Assembly: GCA_021781255.1 (NCBI GenBank)
Contig: JAJXXG010001120.1
Span: 1 to 6,937 of the forward strand
Length of the DNA: 6,937 nucleotides
DNA from: Acidobacteriota bacterium
Lineage (GTDB): Bacteria; Acidobacteriota; Terriglobia; Terriglobales; Acidobacteriaceae
Reading direction: 5' to 3'
Below, in pieces: positions 1 to 6,124 of the stretch. The translations under genes and the position numbers were made by a program. The notes beneath the pieces are model-generated. The model saw only the letters and a list, made by a program, of their open reading frames with translations. It searched no databases and was not told the origin of the DNA. The number at the start of each line of letters is the position of its first letter. The stretch's first letter is position 1.

Positions 1-37
1 CCCAAAAAACTTCCGCCATGCCCCCGGGTCAAACCGT

Positions 38-89
38 CCCCCCCCCCCCCGGCCCCCCCCCCCCCCCGCCCCCCCCCCCCCCCCCCCCC
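38..89. repeat. Poly-C low-complexity tract, probable assembly/sequencing artefact
   Basis: This stretch is all cytosine except for GG at 51-52 and a single G at 68. It lies at the very edge of the window, between short A/C-rich pieces. Read on the other strand it is poly-G, the usual signature of no-signal cycles in two-colour short-read chemistry, or of a contig extended through poor reads. The apparent proline-rich reading frame across it is not a gene. The bases from 1 to about 96 should not be trusted as genomic. Confidence 0.75.
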
Positions 90-172
90 GAAAAAAGAGG
101 GGGAAGAAATTTGCAGTTTTCCACACAAGGCTTGCAGATAATTACGCGCCACTGTGCAGCAGCCACGGGCAT

Positions 173-748
173 TTACGCCGCAGGGCCATCCGCGAGAAGG
201 CTCCCTGTCTTCAGGTCCAGCGCAAACGGCGTCTCCTTATCGGTCATCATGTTCCATCCCAGCCCGCGCAACACGCAGCCCTCAATCCCTGTAACAGTCA
301 CGCCCTCATCGGAGAGCTTTGCCGTCCGCCACGCCTCGCCCGTCGCGCCCCACGCCAGAATCGCGTGATGCCCGACGAAGAGCAGCAGGCCCTGCGCGGC
401 CACCGGATGTACCTGCAGAACCGGCCGATACTCAATCATCGTGAAGCGCTCCGGCCTCGTGGTATCGATGATGTACGCGTAACCGCCTGACACCGCGCAC
501 AACTCATCCGGATTGGGAGCAGACCATAAGCCGGTCGGCGCAGCCGCATCGCCAAAGCCCAGCGCGCATGTGGCCAGGAACGGCTGTGCGTCTGCAGGCC
601 GCACCATCACCTCCAGCGCGCCGCGCTCCACCTCTTCTGCTACAGCGGGATACACAAAATGCCGTGGCGGCAGAATCATCGGTCGCGCCGCAAGCACCTC
701 AGCCTGCCAGCGATGAGGGAAGCTGAAGTCAACGAGCGGAGCGGCCAC
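173..748 (-). CDS. Conserved-looking protein of unknown function
   Basis: I do not recognise a named family. The protein is 191 residues, soluble, with no signal peptide, membrane segment or catalytic motif that I can identify. Segments that look conserved are PTGLWSAPNPDELCAVSGG (about 71-89), VGHHAILAWG (125-134) and WNMMTDKETPFALDLKTG (165-182). The alternating hydrophobic pattern suggests a beta-rich fold, possibly a propeller fragment; this is inference. The GTG start at 748 lies five bases after the gltX stop and has GGGG (762-759) about ten bases upstream. A TTG at 766 would add six residues and overlap the end of gltX by 14 bases, but no Shine-Dalgarno sequence precedes it. The tight junction implies co-transcription and probably translational coupling with gltX. 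Base composition and codon use resemble the neighbours. The frame is long, intact and fills the space, so I am fairly sure it is a gene, but its function is unknown. Confidence 0.8.
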   Translation of the reverse strand: MAAPLVDFSFPHRWQAEVLAARPMILPPRHFVYPAVAEEVERGALEVMVRPADAQPFLATCALGFGDAAAPTGLWSAPNPDELCAVSGGYAYIIDTTRPERFTMIEYRPVLQVHPVAAQGLLLFVGHHAILAWGATGEAWRTAKLSDEGVTVTGIEGCVLRGLGWNMMTDKETPFALDLKTGSLLADGPAA

Positions 749-752
749 CTGT

Positions 753-2276
753 TTAGACCCCGACAAAGCGCTTGACGCGATCCTGCACGCTGAGAACGCC
801 GAGATTGATCGCCGCGCCTTGCGCCAGCAGCGGCAGCAGCTTGTCGAACTCCGGACCGGAGTGGGTGCCGGTGATAGCGATGCGCACGGGATGGAAGAGG
901 TCCTTGCCCTTGATGCCGGTGGCGCTCTTAATTTCGTTCATCCAGGCTTTGAAAATCTCCGGCGTGACAATTCCGGTGTGGGAGCGGCAGCGGCTGGCCA
1001 GTTCGCCGAGCACAATGCGCGCGGAGTCTGTGGCCAGCACCTCTGCATTCTCCGGGTTGCGGCGCGCCGCCGCCGCGTCAACGCCAAAGACGAACAGCGC
1101 CTTGGCCATAAGCTGGTCAAGATGGTCGACCGAGGGCGCGAAGAGTGAAACCAGTTGCGCAAACCAGTAGAGGACGTCGTCGCTTGCCTCGTCTTTGGCT
1201 GGCAGGAAGCCGCCAAAGTACTCCCATGCGAGCGCAGCCAGGCGAGCCGGCGGGCACTGCTTGATGTAGTGGCGGTTGAGCCAGTTGAGCTTGTCGAAGT
1301 CGAAGATGGCGGGCGACGGCGTGACGCGCTCCAGCGTAAAGGCCTGGGTAAGCTCGGGCGGCGTGAAGGTCTCCGTCTTGCCGTCCTCCGCGCCCCAGCC
1401 AAGCAGCGCGAGATAGTTCACCAGCGCCTCGGGCAGATAGCCCATCTCGCGAAAGCTGGAGATCGACGTGGCGCCGTGGCGCTTGGAGAGCCGCTCGCGG
1501 TCCGCACCCAGAATTGTGGAGAGGTGCGCAAACTGCGGCACCGGCCAGCCGAAGGCGTTGTAGATGGCCACCTGCTTGGGTGTGTTGGAGATGTGGTCGT
1601 CGCCGCGGATGACATGCGTAATCTGCATCAGCGCGTCATCGATCGTGACCACGTAGTTATAGACCGGCATGCCCGGCCGGCCGTCGTTGCTTGAGCGGAC
1701 CAGGACGGGGTCGCTGACGGCCTCGGCGGGGAACTCGACCGTTCCCCGCACCAGGTCGTGGAAGCGCAGCGGCTCTTCGCCGATTCTGAGGCGCACGGCG
1801 AAGGGCTTGCCGGCATCGAGATACTTCTTGACAGTGCGGGGCCCGAGGTCGCGGCAGCGGCCGGAATAGACCAGCGGGCGTTGCTCGGCGACAGCCTTGT
1901 TATGATCCGCCTCAAGCATTTCCGGCGTGCAAAAGCAGCAGTACGCCTTGTCCTCGTTGAGCAGGCGCTGAGTGTGCTCGGCATAGATGTGCAGGCGCTC
2001 AGACTGGCGGTAGGGGCCGAAGTTGCCGGTTGCCGGCCTGTCGGCTCCTTCCGGGCCTTCGTCCCAGTCCAGCCCGAGCCAGAGCAGGTCTTCCATCAGC
2101 TGGCGCTCGTAACGTTTCTCAGAGCGCTCCTGGTCAGTGTCCTCAATGCGCAGCAGGAAGTCGCCCCCTGCGCGGCGCGCGAAAAGCCAGTTGTAGAGTG
2201 CCGTCCGCGCATTGCCAACATGGAGTAATCCCGTCGGGGAGGGAGCAAAGCGCACGCGAATTTTTCCAGTGGTCAT
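753..2276 (-). CDS. gltX: Glutamate--tRNA ligase (glutamyl-tRNA synthetase)
   Basis: This cytoplasmic class I synthetase activates glutamate with ATP and charges tRNA-Glu. The 507-residue length fits the bacterial family. The N-terminal Rossmann domain carries [20 protein letters not shown] (11-30), with the HIGH-type motif HVGN at 19-22, followed by [10 protein letters not shown] (43-52). A zinc site matches the E. coli Cys-x-Cys...Tyr-x3-Cys arrangement: C114, C116, Y137 and C141. [12 protein letters not shown] starts at 224, and the KMSKS-type loop is RLSKR at 262-266. The rest, from about 330, is the helical anticodon-binding part. The frame is open to 2363, but the ATG at 2276 is chosen because AGGAG lies four bases upstream and the family homology begins just after it. 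thiL lies 142 bases upstream on the same strand, and a small unknown gene abuts the 3' end. Whether it is discriminating or also charges tRNA-Gln cannot be told here. Confidence 0.97.
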   Translation of the reverse strand: MTTGKIRVRFAPSPTGLLHVGNARTALYNWLFARRAGGDFLLRIEDTDQERSEKRYERQLMEDLLWLGLDWDEGPEGADRPATGNFGPYRQSERLHIYAEHTQRLLNEDKAYCCFCTPEMLEADHNKAVAEQRPLVYSGRCRDLGPRTVKKYLDAGKPFAVRLRIGEEPLRFHDLVRGTVEFPAEAVSDPVLVRSSNDGRPGMPVYNYVVTIDDALMQITHVIRGDDHISNTPKQVAIYNAFGWPVPQFAHLSTILGADRERLSKRHGATSISSFREMGYLPEALVNYLALLGWGAEDGKTETFTPPELTQAFTLERVTPSPAIFDFDKLNWLNRHYIKQCPPARLAALAWEYFGGFLPAKDEASDDVLYWFAQLVSLFAPSVDHLDQLMAKALFVFGVDAAAARRNPENAEVLATDSARIVLGELASRCRSHTGIVTPEIFKAWMNEIKSATGIKGKDLFHPVRIAITGTHSGPEFDKLLPLLAQGAAINLGVLSVQDRVKRFVGV

Positions 2277-2280
2277 GACA

Positions 2281-2285
2281 CTCCT
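2281..2285 (-). promoter_or_regulatory. Shine-Dalgarno sequence of gltX
   Basis: On the minus strand AGGAG is followed by TGTC and then the ATG at 2276. It is the best ribosome-binding site in the window and fixes the gltX start 29 codons inside the longest open frame. Confidence 0.8.
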
Positions 2286-2364
2286 GATGATAGCCGGTTT
2301 GGAAATGCGCGGGGGCCTCTCTTGTTTGAAGGCAAAATCGAAAGTACACGCACTCTTCTGCACT

Positions 2365-2403
2365 GCGCGGTTTCGGCAGTTGATCCGGAAGGGCGAACCG
2401 CGC
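2365..2403. other. Inverted repeat in the thiL-gltX spacer
   Basis: GCGCGGTT (2365-2372) and AACCGCGC (2396-2403) are perfect 8-base complements around a 23-base loop. They begin 16 bases after the thiL stop codon. In the minus-strand transcript no U-run follows, so this is not a canonical intrinsic terminator. It could be an mRNA 3'-end or processing hairpin for thiL, or simply chance in GC-rich DNA. The 142-base spacer (2277-2418) shows no convincing gltX promoter. Confidence 0.4.
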
Positions 2404-2418
2404 CTGCCTGTCGGTTTT

Positions 2419-3456
2419 TCAGCGCGCCTGCGCGAAGTGTTCCCAGCCGTGCTGTTCGAGCGGCTGCGAGCCTTCCGGCGTTACCAGTGTAATGGCCGGC
2501 TTTGCGGGCCTCCTGCGCAGAATGCGGCCGATGCGCGTCACCGGCACACCGGCGATTGCGCGGGGCAGGCGCGCGGTGGGCGGCGCGGTGAAAAGCAGCT
2601 CGTAGTCCTCGCCGCCGTCGAGCGCCTGAGCCAGCGTGGCGGCGGGGTGGATGGGCAGCGCGGCGGCTTCCACTTCGGCGGCCACCCTGGACTCTTCGCA
2701 CAGGTGGGCCAGGTCGGTCGAGAGGCCGTCACTCACGTCCAGCGCGGCGGTGGCCAGCCCGCGACGCTGCAACCACAAGCCCTGCGCGATGCGCGGCTGC
2801 GGATAGAGATGCGCGGCGAGCAAAGGCCACGTTTTTTTTGGGATACGCGGTGGTTGGCTGCGTCCTTTGCCGGCCGCGGCCAGTCTGGCCAGCCCGGCGG
2901 AGGCTCCGCCGAGGCTGCCGGTTACGTAGAGCAGGTCGCCGGGTCGCGCGCCAGACCGCAGCAGCGCCCTGCCGCGGGGCACGGCGCCAATCAGCACAAT
3001 GTCCGCAAGGGCAATGGGCGACTCGGCAAGATCGCCGCCGGCCAGCACGGTCTTGTGGGCGTCGGCCAGGGCCAGCAGGCCATCGTAAAAGCGCTCAATC
3101 CAGGCTGGCCTTCCGCCCTTTGCCACGGTGAGTTCGCGCGGCAGGCCGAGGGAAAGAAAGGCGGCAACGGGGCGAGCGCCCATGGCGGCGATGTCGCTGA
3201 GTCCGCGCGCCAGCACGCGATGCCCGACCACTTCCGGCGGGTGCCAGTCCAGGCGGAAGTGCCGTCCGGCGATGGAGAGGTCGGTGGTGACGGCCATTTC
3301 CTCACCCGCCCGCGGGGCCAGCAGAGCGCAGTCGTCGCCAATGCCCAGGCGCACTCCGCCGGGGGCTGGGCGGGCCGTTCTGCTGCGAATCTTACGCAGC
3401 AGCTCCAGTTCGCCCTGCCCGCCGGGTTCGGCGTTTTTTCCCCGTCTGGTGCGCAT
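2419..3456 (-). CDS. thiL: Thiamine-monophosphate kinase
   Basis: ThiL phosphorylates thiamine monophosphate with ATP to thiamine diphosphate, the last step of cofactor synthesis, in the cytoplasm. The 345-residue protein carries the AIR-synthase/PurM-like signatures in order: GELELL (15-20), GIGDDCALL (38-46, metal and nucleotide Asp residues), [11 protein letters not shown] (57-67), [19 protein letters not shown] (78-96), [10 protein letters not shown] (138-147), [15 protein letters not shown] (238-252) and [13 protein letters not shown] (278-290). Length matches the family (about 325-350). I start it at the ATG at 3456, 14 codons before GELELL. It has no clear Shine-Dalgarno; a TATTCT hexamer seven bases upstream would even allow a leaderless transcript. 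A TTG at 3543 preceded by GAGGA is possible, but it would add 29 residues not expected in ThiL. An A8 run (minus strand, 2839-2832) encodes PKKT in the linker near residue 207. No other thiamine gene is in view. Confidence 0.95.
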   Translation of the reverse strand: MRTRRGKNAEPGGQGELELLRKIRSRTARPAPGGVRLGIGDDCALLAPRAGEEMAVTTDLSIAGRHFRLDWHPPEVVGHRVLARGLSDIAAMGARPVAAFLSLGLPRELTVAKGGRPAWIERFYDGLLALADAHKTVLAGGDLAESPIALADIVLIGAVPRGRALLRSGARPGDLLYVTGSLGGASAGLARLAAAGKGRSQPPRIPKKTWPLLAAHLYPQPRIAQGLWLQRRGLATAALDVSDGLSTDLAHLCEESRVAAEVEAAALPIHPAATLAQALDGGEDYELLFTAPPTARLPRAIAGVPVTRIGRILRRRPAKPAITLVTPEGSQPLEQHGWEHFAQAR

Positions 3457-3516
3457 CCTATAGAGAATAGGGCATTTTGGCGGATGCCGGCCGGAGATGT
3501 TCAGGGGGAGGCTTCG

Positions 3517-3539
3517 AAACCCTGATTGAATCAAGGTTT
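3517..3539. promoter_or_regulatory. 23-bp dyad, possible operator in the divergent region
   Basis: The site reads AAACC-c-TGATT-g-AATCA-a-GGTTT. The two 5-base inner arms and two 5-base outer arms are perfectly complementary around a central G, with one mismatched pair (C/A). It lies 60 bases before the thiL ATG and about 27 bases before the -35 element of the candidate rightward promoter. The size and symmetry fit a dimeric regulator, but no regulator gene is nearby and the assignment is inference. It could also fold as a hairpin in a long thiL leader. Confidence 0.4.
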
Positions 3540-3565
3540 TCAAAGGATTTTCCTCGATGTTTTCG

Positions 3566-3595
3566 TTGACCCTCCGCTGGGCCGTTTGTTAGCCT
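3566..3595 (+). promoter_or_regulatory. Candidate promoter for the M23 peptidase gene
   Basis: TTGACC (3566-3571, five of six to the -35 consensus) is followed after 18 bases by TAGCCT (3590-3595, three of six to the -10 consensus). A start near 3602 would give a leader of about 138 bases before the ATG at 3740. The -10 side is weak. Part of the element, TTTGTTAGCC, recurs exactly upstream of the GH5 gene. The rest of the 283-base divergent spacer shows only weaker options, such as TTCAAT (3642) with TATACG (3666). Confidence 0.4.
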
Positions 3596-3739
3596 AGATA
3601 AACGTTCTAGCAGGTGCGCCTCATTCCGGGGCTCATCGCGGTTCAATGGGCTCTTGCGAGATCCCTATACGCCTTTCGCTTTACTTTGAGTACCTGGCGA
3701 ATTGCAGCCTTCCCCAGCTGCGGGAGTGAGAGAAGGACT

Positions 3740-4717
3740 ATGCTGCGGAAGCGCTACTACATTCTTTTCGTCGCCCGAGACGAAGATGGCCGGGTGCGGA
3801 AGATTCCCCTGCCTCTTCACTACGTGTACGGGTTCGTGGCGGCCTCTCTGGTGGGTGCGTTCACCATTGTCGGCCTGGCCGGCTCCTATACGCGCATGCT
3901 GTTGAAAACTGAAAGCTTCAACCAGGTTCGCCAGGACCGCGAAACGCTGCGCAAGAACTACAAGCAGATGGCGCAGATTGCGCACGACCGCGATGTGCAG
4001 GTAGCCTCGCTGGGCGCGCTGGCCAGCGAAGTGACGGCGCTCTACGGACTGCGGCAGAACAAGCTGATGGCAGCCAGGCAGGCAGCGGGCGCAAGCCCGG
4101 CCACAGCGGCCACGCCCAAGAGCCTGGCTCTGACGGACGATGTAAGCCAGCAGGATGTGAAGCTCACCCTCGACCAGTTTTATGCGCTGCGCGCCCAGGC
4201 CATGTCCGGACGGGTTACGCGCGCGCTTGAGGGCGGCCTCACGCCCAACTTTGCCGGCGACTGGACCCAGCTGGCTGATGCGCCGTCCATGTGGCCGATT
4301 GAAGGTCGCGTGACCTCAAGCTTTGGCGAGCGCGAGGACCCGCTGAACGGCGAAGGGGCATTTCATCCCGGAATTGACATTTCAGCGCCCTTTGGGACGC
4401 CGGTGCGCGCCACGGCTGACGGCGAAGTGAGCGGGTCGTCGATGGGCGCAGGCTATGGCAAGGAAGTGGTGCTCGACCATGGCCACGACCTGCTGACGGT
4501 GTATGGGCACCTTTCCGCAATTGCCGTGTTGCCCGGCCAGCGTGTAACGCGAGGCGAGGTCATCGGCTACGTGGGCCAGACAGGCCGTGCAACCGGCCCG
4601 CACCTGCACTATGAGGTACGGATTCACCATGTGCCCGTCAATCCACATAAATACCTGCGGAACACCTATGAGCAGGCAGCACTGGACGGCGCAGGCGGCG
4701 CAACGGGCGGCAAGTAG
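3740..4717 (+). CDS. Membrane-anchored M23 (LytM-type) metallopeptidase
   Basis: This is a probable zinc peptidase cleaving peptidoglycan cross-bridges on the outer side of the inner membrane, or a LytM-type amidase activator if inactive. The 325-residue protein has a short positively charged N-terminus, one membrane segment (about 28-47), a helical and probably coiled-coil stretch (about 55-110), an Ala-rich linker, and a C-terminal M23 domain (about 184-306). The full catalytic set is visible: H209 and D213 (HPGID), H257 (YGHLS), H288 and H290 (HLHYEV), in the LytM arrangement of H-x3-D and H-x-H, so I expect it to be active. The ATG at 3740 follows AGAAGGA and starts the conserved-looking MLRKRYYILFVARDEDG. 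An upstream in-frame start at 3614 is unlikely, since it would add 42 atypical residues. A hairpin follows the stop. Related coiled-coil M23 proteins act in cell division or shape (MepM, EnvC types); which applies here is unknown. Confidence 0.93.
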   Translation: MLRKRYYILFVARDEDGRVRKIPLPLHYVYGFVAASLVGAFTIVGLAGSYTRMLLKTESFNQVRQDRETLRKNYKQMAQIAHDRDVQVASLGALASEVTALYGLRQNKLMAARQAAGASPATAATPKSLALTDDVSQQDVKLTLDQFYALRAQAMSGRVTRALEGGLTPNFAGDWTQLADAPSMWPIEGRVTSSFGEREDPLNGEGAFHPGIDISAPFGTPVRATADGEVSGSSMGAGYGKEVVLDHGHDLLTVYGHLSAIAVLPGQRVTRGEVIGYVGQTGRATGPHLHYEVRIHHVPVNPHKYLRNTYEQAALDGAGGATGGK

Positions 4718-4740
4718 AGCCCGGACAAGGGGCAGAATTG

Positions 4741-4775
4741 CAGAAGCGGCTTCCTGCGGGGAGCCGCTTCTGTTT
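4741..4775 (+). terminator. Hairpin terminator after the M23 gene
   Basis: CAGAAGCGGCT (4741-4751) pairs perfectly with AGCCGCTTCTG (4762-4772). Inside, U-G, C-G and C-G pairs extend the stem to 14 pairs, closed by a UGCG tetraloop (4755-4758). Only three T residues follow (4773-4775), so the U-tract is weak. It sits 23 bases after the M23 stop and probably separates its transcript from that of the GH5 gene. Confidence 0.7.
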
Positions 4776-4805
4776 GCACGCTGGCTGCCGCGCTGGGGCA
4801 TTCTC

Positions 4806-4835
4806 GTGATATCGTTATCCGGTTTTTGTTAGCCC
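4806..4835 (+). promoter_or_regulatory. Candidate promoter for the GH5 gene
   Basis: GTGATA (4806-4811, four of six to the -35 consensus) is 18 bases before TAGCCC (4830-4835). The spacing and the shared TTTGTTAGCC box (4825-4834) copy the candidate promoter of the M23 gene. The -10 match is poor, so support comes mainly from the repetition and the position 24-53 bases before the ATG. If used, the leader is very short and includes GGGAG at 4844-4848. Confidence 0.3.
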
Positions 4836-4858
4836 TATCTGACGGGAGCGTTCTTCCC

Positions 4859-5998
4859 ATGCGGCCGCGTCTTCGCTGTCTTGCAGTTTTGCTTGCCTTT
4901 GTCTTGCCCGCTGCAGCGCAGGATCGCGCTGCGGGCGTGCAGACGGCCTTTGCCCGCGAGCACCACCTTCGCCACGGCATCAATGCTTCGAGTTGGTTTG
5001 CGCAGTCGCCCGGGGACTACTCTGCCGAGCGCACCAATCGTTACACGGATGCTGCCGACATCGCGTTGATGGCGAAGATGGGGTTTGACAACGTGCGGCT
5101 CAGCATTGACCCCGAAGCACTGGAGCGGAACCCGCGCGGCCAGGATGGCATGAATGACGAGTTCCTGGGCAGGCTGGATCGCGCCGTGGATGCCATGCTT
5201 GCCAATGGGCTTGCTGTCCAGATCGACCTGCATCCCGAGGAGAGCTACAAGCAGCAGGCAAGCAACAGCAATGAGGCGGTCGACCGTTTCGTGATGTTAT
5301 GGCGGCGACTGGCCGCGCACTATGCCACGCGCGACCCTGGCATGGTCTTCTTCGAGATCATGAATGAGCCGGTGATGCATGATCCCTCCCGCTGGGCCGG
5401 CGTCCAGGCTCGTGCAGGCGCGGCGATTCGCGAAGTGGCGCCACGCAACACCATCATCGCCAACGCCACAAACTATTCCGACATCGTGGACCTGCTGGCC
5501 CTGCATCCGCTGCCCGACGGCAATGTGATTTACAACTTCCACTTCTACGATCCGCACGAGTTTACGCATCAGGGCGCGGGATGGGGCGAGCCGTGGTGGA
5601 TTTACACGCACGGCATTCCCTATCCGGCAACGGACAGTTCCATGGCGGAGTCATTGAAGCAGGTGCCCGACCCCGCAAGCAGGTTTAAATTGGAGAATTA
5701 CTGGCTGAATCACTGGGACGCGCGGCATATCCGCCTGCTGATCGACGAGGCGGCGGCATGGGGACGGGTAAACAATGTGCCGCTGATCTGCAATGAGTTC
5801 GGAGTTTACCGTCAGTTTGCTGACCCTGCTTCGCGCGCCAACTGGATTCGCGATGTGCGCTCTGCCCTGGAGGCCGACGGCATCGGCTGGGCAATGTGGG
5901 ATTATCGTGGCGGCTTTGGCGTGGTCTGGAAGCAGGACGGGCAGCCAGCGCGTGTAGACCCAGCGGTGTTGAATGCGCTGGGGCTGAAGGAGCGCTGA
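4859..5998 (+). CDS. Secreted glycoside hydrolase family 5 (cellulase-type)
   Basis: This is a retaining beta-glycanase with an (alpha/beta)8 barrel, exported from the cytoplasm. The 379-residue protein starts with a Sec signal peptide, MRPRLRCLAVLLAFVLPAAA, with likely cleavage after residue 20. Family hallmarks follow in order: RHGINASSWF (38-47), DNVRLSID (77-84), IDLHPEE (122-128), FFEIMNEPVM (164-173) with acid/base E170, YNFHFYDPH (225-233), PLICNEFG (308-315) with nucleophile E313, and GWAMWDYRGG (343-352) with the usual substrate-stacking Trp. No carbohydrate-binding module is attached. The start is the ATG at 4859, with GGGAG ten bases upstream; a TTG at 4826 would spoil the signal peptide's short N-region. 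It lies 141 bases after the M23 gene, beyond a hairpin, and is convergent with the next gene. The substrate (cellulose, mannan, other beta-glucan) cannot be fixed from sequence alone. Confidence 0.93.
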   Translation: MRPRLRCLAVLLAFVLPAAAQDRAAGVQTAFAREHHLRHGINASSWFAQSPGDYSAERTNRYTDAADIALMAKMGFDNVRLSIDPEALERNPRGQDGMNDEFLGRLDRAVDAMLANGLAVQIDLHPEESYKQQASNSNEAVDRFVMLWRRLAAHYATRDPGMVFFEIMNEPVMHDPSRWAGVQARAGAAIREVAPRNTIIANATNYSDIVDLLALHPLPDGNVIYNFHFYDPHEFTHQGAGWGEPWWIYTHGIPYPATDSSMAESLKQVPDPASRFKLENYWLNHWDARHIRLLIDEAAAWGRVNNVPLICNEFGVYRQFADPASRANWIRDVRSALEADGIGWAMWDYRGGFGVVWKQDGQPARVDPAVLNALGLKER

Positions 5999-6016
5999 AC
6001 ATCCGGGCAAAGCAAA

Positions 6017-6074
6017 GCCGCCGGGAGCTGCTTCACCCCCGCGAGCAGTGCGGTTGGGAGAGAGCTCCGGCGGC
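6017..6074. terminator. Long hairpin between convergent genes, possible two-way terminator
   Basis: GCCGCC-g-GGAGCT (6017-6029) pairs with AGCTCC-GGCGGC (6063-6074), giving 12 pairs with one bulged G at 6023. The 33-base loop holds a second small stem, CTGCT (6028-6032) with AGCAG (6044-6048), which competes at its base with the outer stem. No T-run follows on either strand, so intrinsic termination is plausible but unproven. It sits midway in the 126-base spacer between two genes that face each other. Confidence 0.5.
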
Positions 6075-6124
6075 CTTCGAGTACAGACCGTGGACGGGAA
6101 ATTGACTGGGAAGCCAGCTAGTGG

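Noticed and set aside
18..368. Rightward open frame starting with a proline-rich stretch
   Set aside because: Its start is made only by the poly-C artefact, and the rest is antisense to the well-supported gene ending at 173.
2277..2363. 29-codon N-terminal extension of gltX
   Set aside because: The AGGAG four bases before the ATG at 2276 and the start of family homology there make the upstream codons untranslated leader.
2212..3525. Long rightward open frame of 437 codons
   Set aside because: It runs antisense to thiL and the start of gltX, both of which have complete family motifs. Its Gly/Arg/Gln-rich translation is typical of a shadow frame in GC-rich DNA.
3457..3739. TPP riboswitch upstream of thiL
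   Set aside because: I looked on the minus strand for the conserved CUGAGA and the second conserved block of the thi box and saw neither.
3614..3739. 42-codon N-terminal extension of the M23 peptidase
   Set aside because: The ATG at 3740 has AGAAGGA just upstream and gives a normal charged N-terminus before the membrane segment; the extension has no conserved look.
4382..4801. Leftward open frame of 139 codons opposite the M23 catalytic domain
   Set aside because: It is antisense to the catalytic motifs and terminator of the M23 gene and has no ribosome-binding site or recognisable domain.
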